DNA of 64,000 nt from Phycisphaeraceae bacterium (GTDB taxonomy: Bacteria; Planctomycetota; Phycisphaerae; Phycisphaerales; Phycisphaeraceae): the NCBI GenBank assembly GCA_029260715.1, contig JAJDCS010000029.1, forward strand, positions 1 through 64,000, in the 5' to 3' direction. The notes under the pieces are model-generated. The model saw only the letters and a program-made list of their open reading frames with translations, was not told the origin of the DNA and searched no databases. Made by a program: the position numbers and the translations under genes. This document shows positions 53,961 through 62,512 of the stretch, in pieces (positions within the stretch are counted from its first letter, which is position 1; every line of letters starts with the position of its first letter).

Positions 53961-54332
53961 TTACGCAGCGGCTGTGCGGTCCAAGGTTTCCTTGATTCGC
54001 TGGCTGAGGCTGTCGGGCGTAAAGGGCTTGACGACGTAGTTGTTGACGCCCGCCTTGATGGCCTCGACCACGCGCGACTTTTCGGCCTCGGTGGTGACCA
54101 TGATAATCGGGGCCTTGGAGCCCTTGGCGCGGAATTGCTTGACGAAGGTCAGCCCGTCCATGTTGGGCATGTTCCAGTCCACCAGCAGCAGGTCCGGCTG
54201 GAAGGCGCCGACCTTGCTCAGCGCGTCGAGCCCGTCGCACGCCTCCTCGATATCGGTGTACCCCAACTGGGTGAGGATCCCTTTCTGGATGTTCCGCATG
54301 GTCTTTGAATCGTCGACTAAGAGAACTTTCAT
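53961..54332 (-). CDS. cheY: Chemotaxis response regulator CheY
   Basis: 123 residues, single receiver domain. Acidic pocket DD at 7-8, phosphoacceptor Asp52 (LLVDWNMPNMDG), Thr in MVTTEAEKS and Lys in VVKPFT. The sequence DWNMPNMDG is typical of CheY rather than of transcription-type receivers. Adjacent to cheX, a CheY-P phosphatase. Confidence 0.93.
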   Translation of the reverse strand: MKVLLVDDSKTMRNIQKGILTQLGYTDIEEACDGLDALSKVGAFQPDLLLVDWNMPNMDGLTFVKQFRAKGSKAPIIMVTTEAEKSRVVEAIKAGVNNYVVKPFTPDSLSQRIKETLDRTAAA

Positions 54333-54361
54333 TGTTAACAGCTCCTTACCTTAACGTGTCG

Positions 54362-54877
54362 TTAGGACGCCTGGCCTGTGGCCGCGTCGGTGGATGCCTG
54401 TGCGTCAGCCGCGCCGCCCGATTGTTTACGGATCGAAATCTCAACGCAGAAATCACCACAATCGGACTCGCAAGGGATCAGTATGCAGACCACGTCTTTG
54501 CGTCCGAACACCACGTGGTCGCTACCGACGACCACCGATGGGCAGCTAATATTTACGTCTTTGCCGGTGAACTTGGCCTTGGCGCCGCCGGTGATCATGT
54601 TGATCAACTCGCCGATGGCGTCGGGGAAGTCCTCGTGGGTATGGGCCAGTTCCATGCCTGTAAACAGGCTGACCACACGCTCAGCCGTGGTGGTCGGGAA
54701 GCTCAGGACCACGCTGCCCTCGACGTCGCCGGACATGCCGATGATGCCCGACACGTCATAGGCCGGGTCGCCCGAGCGTTTCATCACCGGCTCGCCGACC
54801 TTCACGGGCAGTTGGAGCATGGTCTCGAAGACGGACTCAACCGAATTCACAAACGGAATGATGTAGCTACTATCCAC
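54362..54877 (-). CDS. cheX: CheX-type CheY-P phosphatase
   Basis: 171 residues. CheX/CheC-family core at about 5-150 with the phosphatase motif E-x-x-N in GELINMITGGAKAKF near residue 85-100; VSGIIGMSGDVEGSVVLSF and NISCPSVVVGSDH are the usual strands. It would dephosphorylate CheY-P. The last ~25 residues are Ala/Ser-rich and probably disordered. Confidence 0.9.
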   Translation of the reverse strand: MDSSYIIPFVNSVESVFETMLQLPVKVGEPVMKRSGDPAYDVSGIIGMSGDVEGSVVLSFPTTTAERVVSLFTGMELAHTHEDFPDAIGELINMITGGAKAKFTGKDVNISCPSVVVGSDHVVFGRKDVVCILIPCESDCGDFCVEISIRKQSGGAADAQASTDAATGQAS

Positions 54878-54903
54878 AACGAACCTCCTGGTTAGGCACT
54901 GGC

Positions 54904-57156
54904 TCAGGCGGCGGCACGCTCGGGTGTTTGTGCCTGCCGTATGAGCTGGATTACATCGAGTATTAAGCTAACGTCGCCGTCTTCCCGGATCGTGGCGCCG
55001 CTGAATGGGCCGCCCTGGGTGTAACGGTCGTCCAAGGGTTTGATGACTACTTCTTGCTGGCCGATCAGGCGGTCGACCACCAGGCCGGCTCGCTGCTGGC
55101 CCACGGCGATCATGACCGCGAATTTATTCTTGGGCTCGTCCCCGGATTCCTGAAGAATCCGCCTCATGTTCAGCAGCGGCAGCACCGTGTCGCGCAGCCT
55201 CATCACCGGCTGACCGCTGACGGTATAGACCATGTTCTGTTCTGGCCTAACAATCTCGGTGATGCTCGTGAGCGGTATCGCGTACAAGTGCCGCCCCACG
55301 CCTACCATCATCGCGGGCATGATCGCGACCGTCAGCGGGATAAGGATTTCGATCGTCGTGCCCTTACCTTTGGCGGAGCTAATATTGATCGCGCCGTTGA
55401 TCTTGGCGATGTTGGTCCGCACCACGTCCATGCCCACACCGCGTCCCGACAAGTCGCTGACCTTCTCCGCGGTGGAGAACCCGGGGGCGAAGATGAACCG
55501 GAAGACCTCTTCATCGCTGAGCATAGCCAGTTGTTCGGGGGTCACCAGGCCGCGTTCGACGGCCTTTTTTCCGAGCATCTCTCGGTGCAGACCCTTGCCG
55601 TTGTCGGCGATCTCAACACGCACGTGGCTGCCCTGGTGCTCCGCGGTGAGGCGGATGGTGCCCGTCTCGGGCTTGCCCGCGGCGGTGCGGATGTCCGGTG
55701 TTTCAACGCCGTGGTCGGCGCTGTTGCGCAGGATGTGTACCAGCGGGTCGGCCAGCACCTCCAGCACCGATTTGTCGACCTCGGTCTCTTTGCCGGCGAT
55801 CTCCAGGTCGATCTTCTTGTCGGTCATGCGCGCGATGTCGCGGATAACTCGTGGGTAGCGGTCGAACAGCTTGGCCAGCGGCTGCATGCGCGTGCGCATC
55901 ACGCCAAGTTGGAGCTCGCCGGTGAGCTGGTCCAAGTCGCTGGCCGCGGCGGCGAATTGCTCTTCAACTTCGTATGGCAGGTCGTGCTCGCGCACCTTGC
56001 GGGTCATCCCCAGCACTCGGTTTTTGTTGAGCACCAGCCGTCCCACCAGGTTCAGCAGCGACTCAAGCCGGTGGACTTCCACGCGGATGGTCTGCTCACC
56101 GACCGAGCCGCGCGCGGTCGGGGCGTCGCCGCCTTTCTTGGCTGCGGCGCGTGCCTGGTCGGCGGGCGTTGTGGATTCATTCGACCCCTCGGTGCTGCTT
56201 GCTACCGGCGCCTTAAGCACGCCGTCTAACACCAGAACCTGCGCCGCGTCGTTGTTGTGCTTGCCGGTGACGTCTTTGTCCAGCGGGTTGCCGGTCGTCA
56301 CCTGCTCTAGTCTTTGGAGGAAGGTGTCCAACGGCCAGCTCAGCGCGATCGATTTGCATAGCGCTTCGGTCTGCTGCTTGATCAGCGTCTGCGCCGCGGC
56401 GACCCGGACGAGGACTTCGCCCAGTACGTCATCGGGTACATCCGCGAGGTGGTCGGCGACGGCTTCGAGGGCTTTGGCCACCTTGCTCATGTCGTCGAGC
56501 TCGAAGAAGTAGCCGGTCTTGTACGTGTTCTCCGCCAACTCAGCCAGGTGTTGTGCGGCGTCTTGGCGGGTGGCCGTTACCCGGGCCTGCTCGATGCATT
56601 GGGTCAGTTGGCCCACAACCTCCTCTAAGTCGCTGACCATGAAGTCCAACAGGTCGACTTTCTGTGGCGGCAGTTCGAGCTTGGTCTGCCCTTCTTCGAG
56701 TTTCACTTCAGGCTGAGCCTGGGTTTGTTTTTCAGTGTCGGGCTTTGCGGGGGCGTCATTGCCCACCAGCGCGTGCAGTTGGCCCAGCAGGTCGTCGGGC
56801 GCGGGCGTGATCTCTTCGGACGCGTTGATCTCTTCAAGCATGCTCCGTAGCACGTCCACGCTGCGCAGAAGCACGTCCATGACTTCGGAGGTGACTTCGA
56901 TCTCGCCCTTTCGCATGCGGTTGAGCGCGTCTTCCGCGGCGTGGGCGAAGGTGATCAGCGTGGTCAGGCCCAGGAAGCTGGCCGCGCCTTTGATCGTGTG
57001 CAACGCGCGGAAGATGCTGTTGAGAAGCTCCTTCTGCTCATCGCCTTCAGCCACACTCTCCAGGGTGACCAAGTCGACGTCGAGCTTCTCGATCAGCTCG
57101 CTCGATTCGGTCAGGAAGTCCTGAAGCAGGCTCGGGTCCATGTCTTGAGCGCCCAT
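54904..57156 (-). CDS. cheA: Chemotaxis histidine kinase CheA
   Basis: 750 residues. Hpt domain with phospho-His53 in ALHTIKGAASFLG. A helical middle region follows, then dimerisation helices near 355-420, HATPase with N box LVHILRNSADHGVETP, G1 IADNGKGL and G2 SGRGVGMDVVRTNI, and a C-terminal CheW-like domain (PLTSITEIVRPEQ ... VLPLLNMRR). It phosphorylates CheY and CheB. Its ATG directly abuts the cheR stop codon. Confidence 0.96.
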   Translation of the reverse strand: MGAQDMDPSLLQDFLTESSELIEKLDVDLVTLESVAEGDEQKELLNSIFRALHTIKGAASFLGLTTLITFAHAAEDALNRMRKGEIEVTSEVMDVLLRSVDVLRSMLEEINASEEITPAPDDLLGQLHALVGNDAPAKPDTEKQTQAQPEVKLEEGQTKLELPPQKVDLLDFMVSDLEEVVGQLTQCIEQARVTATRQDAAQHLAELAENTYKTGYFFELDDMSKVAKALEAVADHLADVPDDVLGEVLVRVAAAQTLIKQQTEALCKSIALSWPLDTFLQRLEQVTTGNPLDKDVTGKHNNDAAQVLVLDGVLKAPVASSTEGSNESTTPADQARAAAKKGGDAPTARGSVGEQTIRVEVHRLESLLNLVGRLVLNKNRVLGMTRKVREHDLPYEVEEQFAAAASDLDQLTGELQLGVMRTRMQPLAKLFDRYPRVIRDIARMTDKKIDLEIAGKETEVDKSVLEVLADPLVHILRNSADHGVETPDIRTAAGKPETGTIRLTAEHQGSHVRVEIADNGKGLHREMLGKKAVERGLVTPEQLAMLSDEEVFRFIFAPGFSTAEKVSDLSGRGVGMDVVRTNIAKINGAINISSAKGKGTTIEILIPLTVAIMPAMMVGVGRHLYAIPLTSITEIVRPEQNMVYTVSGQPVMRLRDTVLPLLNMRRILQESGDEPKNKFAVMIAVGQQRAGLVVDRLIGQQEVVIKPLDDRYTQGGPFSGATIREDGDVSLILDVIQLIRQAQTPERAAA

Positions 57157-58023
57157 TTAAGCTTCTCCTTTCCCGGTTCCGTCCGCTTTCTTGTAGGCGA
57201 AAGCGTGTGGGACCGGGATCGGCTCGAACGGTACATCGATGTTCCGAAGCGTCTCGCTGTGGCCGATGAACAGCGCCCCGTCTTTGGCCAACTGGTCGTA
57301 GAACAGCTTGGTGCAGTGTGTCTTCATCTGGTCGTCGAAGTAGATCATCACGTTCCGGCAAAAGATCACGTCCCAGGTGCCGAACCGTCTGGCTGAGATT
57401 GCGTCTTTGAGGTTCAACAACTCAAACCGGACCATGCTTTTGATCGTGGGGTCGAGGGCGTAGGTGCCTTTTTCTTCGGTAAAATACCGCTTCAAGATCA
57501 GCGGGTTCAGGGTGCGGATGCTGTACGAGGGGTAGACGCCCGACTGAGCGGTCATCAGCACTTTCTCGCTGATGTCGGTCCCGAGGATCTCCACGTGCCA
57601 GTCGGGCAGCCGCACGCCCAGGGTGCGGTGGATCTGGATCGCCAGGGTGTAAGGCTCTTCGCCTGTCGAGGACGCGCTGGACCAGATGCGCAGCCTCTTG
57701 GTGTCCTTGCGCGCTTCGAGTACTTCGGGCAGGATCTCCTTTTCGAAGACTTCGAGCTGCGGCTCGTTGCGGAAGAAGCTCGTCTCGTTGATCGTGATCC
57801 GGTTGAACATCTCCTGAAATTCGTCCGTCTGGTACGGCCCGGCTGTGAGGAACATCAGGTACTGGTCGAAATTCTCGAAGTTCATCTCTTCAAGCCGCCG
57901 CGAAAGACGGCTCTCTAAGACGTATTTTTTGGAGTCCTGGAAGTGGATACCGCTGCGCTCGTACACGATCTTGCGCAGCGTGTTGAACTGGGCCTCGGAC
58001 ATGGTGATGCTGGCTGTTGCCAT
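57157..58023 (-). CDS. cheR: Chemotaxis protein methyltransferase
   Basis: 288 residues. SAM-dependent methylation of chemoreceptor glutamates. ITINETSFFRNEPQLEVFE, RIWSSASSTGEEPYTLAI (SAM motif I), EILGTDISEKVL, YFTEEKGTY and DVIFCRNVMIYFDDQ are all CheR landmarks. Length normal. No chemoreceptor gene is in the window. Confidence 0.96.
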   Translation of the reverse strand: MATASITMSEAQFNTLRKIVYERSGIHFQDSKKYVLESRLSRRLEEMNFENFDQYLMFLTAGPYQTDEFQEMFNRITINETSFFRNEPQLEVFEKEILPEVLEARKDTKRLRIWSSASSTGEEPYTLAIQIHRTLGVRLPDWHVEILGTDISEKVLMTAQSGVYPSYSIRTLNPLILKRYFTEEKGTYALDPTIKSMVRFELLNLKDAISARRFGTWDVIFCRNVMIYFDDQMKTHCTKLFYDQLAKDGALFIGHSETLRNIDVPFEPIPVPHAFAYKKADGTGKGEA

Positions 58024-58062
58024 CTAGCCTTCCTCCCCGGCTGACCCCTCGGACTTCCCGAT

Positions 58063-58620
58063 TCAAGCGGACGCGGCGTTTGCGGTTTGCTCCAACTGGT
58101 CTAAGTCTTCGTCGCTAAACAAGCGTTCCAGGTCCAGGAGGATCAGCAATCTGTCTTCGAGTTTGCCGACGCCTTGGACGTATTCGCTGTCAACGCCCGT
58201 GACCAGCGAGGGCGGCGGCTCCACGATGCCGGCGTCGACCCGCAGGACCTCGTTGACGCGGTCAACGGTGAAGCCGATCACACGGTTGGACACCTCCACC
58301 ACGATGATCCGCGAGTCGCTGGTGTCTTCGAGTGCCTGATCGCCGAAGCGCTTACGCAGGTCCATCACCGGGATAATCTTGCCACGCAGGTTGATCACGC
58401 CCTCGATGAATTCGGGGCTCTGGGGCACGCGTGTGATCTGCATCATGCGGTTGATTTCTCTGACGCTGAGGATCGGGATGGCGAACTCTTCGGTGCCCAC
58501 GACAAATGTGACCAGTTGCAGCAGCTCGCCGTCGCCCTGGCGCGTGCCGGTCGACTGTTCATCTCCTGGGTCAATTCCTGGTGTTGCTGTCGTCGGGGTT
58601 TTCGCGGTGGCCGTAGACAT
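58063..58620 (-). CDS. cheW: Chemotaxis coupling protein CheW
   Basis: 185 residues from the ATG at 58620 (AAAGGAG site). A Thr/Pro-rich ~35-residue start is followed by the CheW fold: QLVTFVVGTEEFAIPILSVREINRM, RVPQSPEFIEGVINLRGKIIPVMDLRKRFG and DSRIIVVEV. It links receptors to CheA. First gene of the operon; the 247-bp gap upstream (58621-58867) should hold its promoter but none is clear, and no flagellar-type sigma-28 site was found. Confidence 0.94.
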   Translation of the reverse strand: MSTATAKTPTTATPGIDPGDEQSTGTRQGDGELLQLVTFVVGTEEFAIPILSVREINRMMQITRVPQSPEFIEGVINLRGKIIPVMDLRKRFGDQALEDTSDSRIIVVEVSNRVIGFTVDRVNEVLRVDAGIVEPPPSLVTGVDSEYVQGVGKLEDRLLILLDLERLFSDEDLDQLEQTANAASA

Positions 58621-58867
58621 GTCTGTACTCCTTTTCTCAAACCCTCGATGCACTACGCATCGTCGTATCGATGCACAAAGCTGCTCACCCCCAAGAGCGG
58701 GTGGGTATGGCGGTCGGGGCGAGTCGTTTGCCGGCCCCTTGCCGAACACGTGGTTCACGCCAATACCGAGGCCGACCCGCTGGTTCGATAACGTGACTGT
58801 GTGCCAAACGTTAGCGAATTAGGGGCCTAAGCCTTGCTTTATCTCATCGGCAGGATCGGAGAAGCAG

Positions 58868-59317
58868 TCAAGTGGCTTTAATACGAGAATACGAGGCAGG
58901 CGAAACATAGAGGGGTTCGTCTTGGAGCAGGTCCGCGACGGTTGTTTTCTGAAGTTGTTGGCGGATTTGCTTAGCCACGTGGTCACAAGCATTTTGCAGC
59001 ATCTTCAGGTTGTGATCGAGATGCCCCTGGGCGTTCACAGCGGGCAGAGCGGCGGTTACCGGACCGTCGATCGCTTCGATGATTTGTAGCAGCGTGACCA
59101 GTTTGGGCGATGCGGTGAGCCGGTAACCACCGGAGCGGCCAAGGCGGCTCTCGATCAGCCCGTGCTGCACCAAGGCCTGGAGGATCTTAAGAGCGCTGTC
59201 GGTGGGGATGCGGAGGTGTTCAGCCACTTGGCGGGCTTGGATAAACCCTTGGTCCTGCTTGGTGGCCAGGTAGACGGTGGCGAGGGCAGCTTGCGCGGAG
59301 GTCTTGCTTAGTTTCAT
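58868..59317 (-). CDS. Rrf2-family transcriptional regulator without Fe-S cysteines
   Basis: 149 residues. MKLSKTSAQAALATVYLA and a winged helix with IQARQVAEHLRIPTDSALKILQALVQHGLIESRLGRSGGYRL match Rrf2/IscR-type regulators. IscR, NsrR and RsrR use a three-Cys cluster in the C-terminal part; here only one Cys (NACDHV) is present, so [Fe-S] sensing is unlikely. Target genes unknown; palindromes at 59910-59925 and 59940-60011 are possible sites. Confidence 0.82.
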   Translation of the reverse strand: MKLSKTSAQAALATVYLATKQDQGFIQARQVAEHLRIPTDSALKILQALVQHGLIESRLGRSGGYRLTASPKLVTLLQIIEAIDGPVTAALPAVNAQGHLDHNLKMLQNACDHVAKQIRQQLQKTTVADLLQDEPLYVSPASYSRIKAT

Positions 59318-59372
59318 TGCCCCCCCTTTCTGCGAATGAAGTGATTAACACAAGATGTCGCCCGCCGTTTTA

Positions 59373-59750
59373 TCACGGGCCAGTTGATTTGGGCACGCCG
59401 GCAATTTCTAACAACAGGTGTTTCCACGACGAGTCGATCTCAATTCCCATTTTTTCTAGCGGCATCAAGCAGACGTTAAGCTTCTCCGGAGCTTGACGCG
59501 ACCACATCACCATGCCGGCGATACCAAGGTCGTAATCCGGGTCGACGGGCCTGCACAACTGCTCCTGATTCTTGTCCGTTGCCACGAGTTGCCACAACCG
59601 AGTGTTCCATACGGGCAATACCTTAGGCCAGTGGGCCTGCTTATTACAAACGGTTAGCTGATGCAGTATTTGCCCGCATGAACTGCTAGCCCAAACAACG
59701 TAGCCGTCTTCGTCTATACAAAAAAAGCCCAATCCCTCTGCCGAAACCAT
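59373..59750 (-). CDS. Unrecognised small protein
   Basis: 125 residues from the ATG at 59750. The frame extends to a TTG at 59927 (184 residues), but that extension is Pro/Asn/Arg-rich and unlike a folded domain; the AAGGAG touching the ATG at 59750 is too close to be ideal, so the start is open. FFCIDEDGYVVWASSSCGQILHQL resembles the opening of a PAS or GAF-like sensor, but this is weak. Four Cys, several Trp. AT-richer than neighbours. It is upstream of the Rrf2-type gene on the same strand, 55 bases apart, so the two may be cotranscribed. Confidence 0.45.
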   Translation of the reverse strand: MVSAEGLGFFCIDEDGYVVWASSSCGQILHQLTVCNKQAHWPKVLPVWNTRLWQLVATDKNQEQLCRPVDPDYDLGIAGMVMWSRQAPEKLNVCLMPLEKMGIEIDSSWKHLLLEIAGVPKSTGP

Positions 59751-59909
59751 CTCCTTACGCCCCGGATTGAGTATTGGGTTTTGACCGGGCCCGTTTGTGT
59801 CGGGGTTCCGGTTTTTCGCAGCACAGCCTGTTAGCCTATCCTTTGACGGCAGGCGTGGTTCTTGTTTCACCAATGGGTCCTCGGACCCACCCCTGTTAAT
59901 GACTTTTTC

Positions 59910-59925
59910 GGTTGGAGTACCAACC
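59910..59925. repeat. 16-bp palindrome
   Basis: GGTTGG-agta-CCAACC, perfect arms. It lies just inside or before the unrecognised gene's 5' end and 15 bases from the large hairpin; could be a regulator site. Confidence 0.5.
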
Positions 59926-59939
59926 AAGCTTTAAGTTTT

Positions 59940-60011
59940 ATAGAGATAAAGCACGTAACAAAGAGCATTTAATTCCGCGATAAATGCTTCATTTGCCTGC
60001 TTTGTCTCTAT
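59940..60011. repeat. 72-bp three-tier hairpin between two divergent genes
   Basis: ATAGAGATAAAGCA (59940-59953) pairs with 59998-60011 with one mismatch; CAAA/TTTG forms a middle step; AGCATTTA (59964-59971) pairs perfectly with TAAATGCT (59981-59988) around a 9-base loop. It lies between the unrecognised gene and nuoA. Confidence 0.75.
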
Positions 60012-60076
60012 TGCCAAATCATACGATTGGCGCTCGGTAGCGCGTGTTGAAACCGACTCGCATCGGCCATCCTGAT

Positions 60077-60104
60077 TTGTGGGACAGGGTGGAATGGCTA
60101 TGAT
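60077..60104 (+). promoter_or_regulatory. Candidate promoter of nuoA
   Basis: TTGTGG at 60077-60082 and TATGAT at 60099-60104, spacer 16, 37 bases upstream of the start codon. Confidence 0.5.
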
Positions 60105-60141
60105 ATACTCCGATTTCTAGAGACCTTACGGAGTTTGTGTC

Positions 60142-60591
60142 TTGGAACAACTGCTTTCTGTTTTGATCTTCCTGGGTTTTGGGCTTGGTTTTGTTTTGAT
60201 CAACTTGCTCGTTGGCAAGGTCGTCAGGCCGTCACTGCCGAACACTGAAAAGCAAGCGATTTATGAGTGCGGAGAGCCGACGATCGGGACCAGTTGGGTC
60301 CAGTTCGACCTGCGGTTCTATATCGTCGCGCTGTTCTATCTGATCTTCGATGTTGAGGTCGCGCTGATCTACCCTTGGGCGGTGATCTACCGGCAATACT
60401 CAGAGCCCGCGTTGGTGTGGGGCATCCCCTTTCTTGGGATCATCATTATTGGCTACGCCTATGAGTGGTATTCGGGCAGCCTCGACTGGGTGCGCAGCAG
60501 CGTGAATACGACGGCACCGGTGGTAGACAAGGCCGGGTTGGCTGCGTTGGCGAGGATAGACCCGGAAGTGCTCGAAGAGCGGAACAGCTAA
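60142..60591 (+). CDS. nuoA: NADH-quinone oxidoreductase subunit A
   Basis: 149 residues with a TTG start at 60142 and a GGAG ribosome-binding site 9 bases before it. Three membrane helices (about 5-25, 62-85, 92-112). YECGEPTIGTSWVQFDLRFYIVALFYLIFDVEVALIYPWA-type core is the NuoA hallmark, with the conserved Cys of the ECG loop and Asp/Glu of the second helix. Normally nuoA heads a nuo operon; here an adenylate kinase-like gene follows and no nuoB is present. Confidence 0.93.
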   Translation: MEQLLSVLIFLGFGLGFVLINLLVGKVVRPSLPNTEKQAIYECGEPTIGTSWVQFDLRFYIVALFYLIFDVEVALIYPWAVIYRQYSEPALVWGIPFLGIIIIGYAYEWYSGSLDWVRSSVNTTAPVVDKAGLAALARIDPEVLEERNS

Positions 60592-60666
60592 AGCCCCAAG
60601 GGAGAATGCCGCGAAGGATGACGGCCCTATCGCGAAGGGCCGATACGGGGAGGGTGGCTGACGCTT

Positions 60667-61284
60667 ATGGCAGACCTGTATAAAACCGTCTTGTTATTTG
60701 GTGCTCCCGGAGCGGGGAAGGGCACTCAAGGCAGGGTCTTGGGGACCATCCCGGGGTTCTTCCATTTCGCCTGCGGCGACGTGTTCAGGCAGATCGATAT
60801 CAACAGCGAGTTGGGCAAGATCTTTTACGACTACAGCTCTCGCGGGGAATTGGTGCCCGACGACGTGACCGTCAAGATGTGGGCTGAATCCATACGCGCC
60901 CACACCATCTTGCAGGATTTCAAGCCCCAAGCCGACATCCTGATTCTCGACGGCATCCCCCGCACGCTCGAACAGGCGAAGATCATGGATGCCCACATCC
61001 AAGTGATGAAAGTGATCCACTTGATGTGTGACAACCAGGAAGCGATGTTCGAGCGTCTGAGGCGGCGCGCGCTCAAAGAAAACAGGTTTGACGACGCCGA
61101 CGAAAAGGTCATCCGCCACCGCTGGTCTGTATATGAACAGCAGACCCAACCCGTGCTCGAGCACTACCCGGCGGGTTCCGTTGTGGAGATCAACTCGGTC
61201 GGCTCCCCGGCCTTGGTCTTGCGGGACATCCTGGACGTGGTCGCCCCGCTGCAAAACCAGCATTTTTCCGCATTTGACGGTTAG
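60667..61284 (+). CDS. adk: Adenylate kinase-family nucleoside monophosphate kinase
   Basis: 205 residues. LLFGAPGAGKGTQGRVLG is the adenylate kinase P-loop; FFHFACGDVFRQ, SRGELVPDDVTVKMW and LDGIPRTLEQA are the AMP-binding and core blocks (usual DGFPRT reads DGIPRT). The LID is short, without zinc Cys (RALKENRFDDADEKVIRHR). It makes ADP from AMP and ATP. Slightly diverged; other NMP specificity cannot be excluded. 75 bases after nuoA. Confidence 0.85.
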   Translation: MADLYKTVLLFGAPGAGKGTQGRVLGTIPGFFHFACGDVFRQIDINSELGKIFYDYSSRGELVPDDVTVKMWAESIRAHTILQDFKPQADILILDGIPRTLEQAKIMDAHIQVMKVIHLMCDNQEAMFERLRRRALKENRFDDADEKVIRHRWSVYEQQTQPVLEHYPAGSVVEINSVGSPALVLRDILDVVAPLQNQHFSAFDG

Positions 61285-61423
61285 ACCCCGAGCCGGACCC
61301 TCCTCAGGTCTGTGGTTTTCTGGGTTTACCCAAATACTTTTCCTAAATTAACATACGCGGTTTGGCTGTACGTAACTGGTAATATAGGCAATGCCTTAAA
61401 AAATTTGAGGCTTGGATTATGGG

Positions 61424-61451
61424 TTGACAGACCCGTAAAATGAGGTAAATT
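61424..61451 (+). promoter_or_regulatory. Promoter of the exopolysaccharide operon
   Basis: Perfect TTGACA at 61424-61429 and TAAATT at 61446-61451, spacer 16. The stretch 61285-61423 before it is AT-rich and empty. Confidence 0.65.
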
Positions 61452-61457
61452 GAAGGC

Positions 61458-61668
61458 AAGTAGTCGACGTTAGGCGGTTGGTGGACCGCCGGCGGGTAGC
61501 GAGAAAGATGCTACTTAGAGAAGGATTGGAGCAGGCCGGTCATTTCAAATAGCACGCTGTGGGGGAATCAGTGCTTTCCTCACCGGCTGATGAGAGACGG
61601 GCCTAGAGGTAGAGTTGAGAGTCCATTCAATTTGAAGCGGTGAACGCTTACGAGGGGGATTAAAGCAT
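61458..61668 (+). ncRNA. Structured 5' leader of the exopolysaccharide operon, unknown class
   Basis: About 210 nt between the promoter and the first gene. Stems: GGCGGT/ACCGCC (61473-61490), GTAGC/GCTAC (61496-61514), and a nested pair GCCGGT (61535-61540) with ACCGGC (61582-61587) enclosing AGCAC (61551-61555) with GTGCT (61571-61575). It does not match the c-di-GMP-I consensus that I know. A regulatory RNA is inferred. Confidence 0.4.
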
Positions 61669-62328
61669 ATGCCAGAACCAATGACCATGGTAATGGTTGG
61701 AGCGGGCGGTGGTAGTTTATTTTTAGAGCTAGCTCGCAGGCAGTTCAAGATTTTTAAGGAACTGCTGGATATGGTCGGTGCGACGGCGGCCTTTGTGTTG
61801 TTTTTGCCGGTGATGCTGCTGTGTGCCGCGTTGATCAAGATTTCCGACCCGGCTGGGCCGGTGCTGTACCGCCAGGTACGGGTAGGCCTCAACGGCCGGC
61901 TTTTCACAATCTACAAACTCCGCACGATGTATGTGGACGCCGAAGCCCACGGCTGTGTGCAGCGGGCCGGCAAGGACGACCCCCGCGTGATCCCTGTGTG
62001 CCGGTGGATGCGTAAGAGCCACGTCGATGAATTGCCCCAGTTGTTCAATATTCTCAGAGGTGAAATGAGCCTGGTCGGCCCTCGCCCGGAGCGGCCTGAA
62101 CTGTTCGAGGAACTCAGCAGGGAGATGCCCGATTTCGAGAGGCGCCTTGCGGTGAAGCCCGGCCTGACCGGCTTGGCCCAGATCAAGAACGGCTACGACG
62201 TGGACACCGAATCGGTCCGCCGCAAGCTGCAACTGGATCTGGAGTACATCGAGAACATGGGGTTGGGCATGGAGCTGAAGCTGCTGCTGGCGACTTTTGC
62301 CAAGTTCAACGACACAGGGGCCCGATAA
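61669..62328 (+). CDS. Sugar transferase (initiating phosphoglycosyl transferase)
   Basis: 219 residues, GAGGGGG ribosome-binding site. Short PglC-type monotopic phosphoglycosyl transferase: one reentrant hydrophobic helix (about 35-60), then ISDPAGPVLYRQVRVG, FTIYKLRTM, KSHVDELPQLFNILRGEMSLVGPRPERPE and VKPGLTGLAQIKNGYD. The Asp-Glu pair in HVDELPQ is catalytic in the family. It loads the first sugar phosphate on undecaprenyl phosphate. It lacks the N-terminal four-helix extension of WcaJ-type enzymes. First gene of the exopolysaccharide operon. Confidence 0.92.
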   Translation: MPEPMTMVMVGAGGGSLFLELARRQFKIFKELLDMVGATAAFVLFLPVMLLCAALIKISDPAGPVLYRQVRVGLNGRLFTIYKLRTMYVDAEAHGCVQRAGKDDPRVIPVCRWMRKSHVDELPQLFNILRGEMSLVGPRPERPELFEELSREMPDFERRLAVKPGLTGLAQIKNGYDVDTESVRRKLQLDLEYIENMGLGMELKLLLATFAKFNDTGAR

Positions 62329-62512
62329 TTGACCCGGCGGGCCTAGCCCACGCACTCTTTTGATCTGCACGGGGTGGCTTCCGCTGCCCAGCGATGTAGA
62401 ATTCCAATATATTTAGCCGACTTCAGATAGAGGTATGCCCAACCGAATTACCCTATGGGTTCATGTGGGTTCATGCAGGGCTGCACAATCCTTCATATGG
62501 AGCGACCTATTG

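Noticed and set aside
58780-58870. Sigma-28 (FliA-type) promoter before cheW
   Set aside because: TAAA and GCCGAT fragments exist but in wrong order and spacing.
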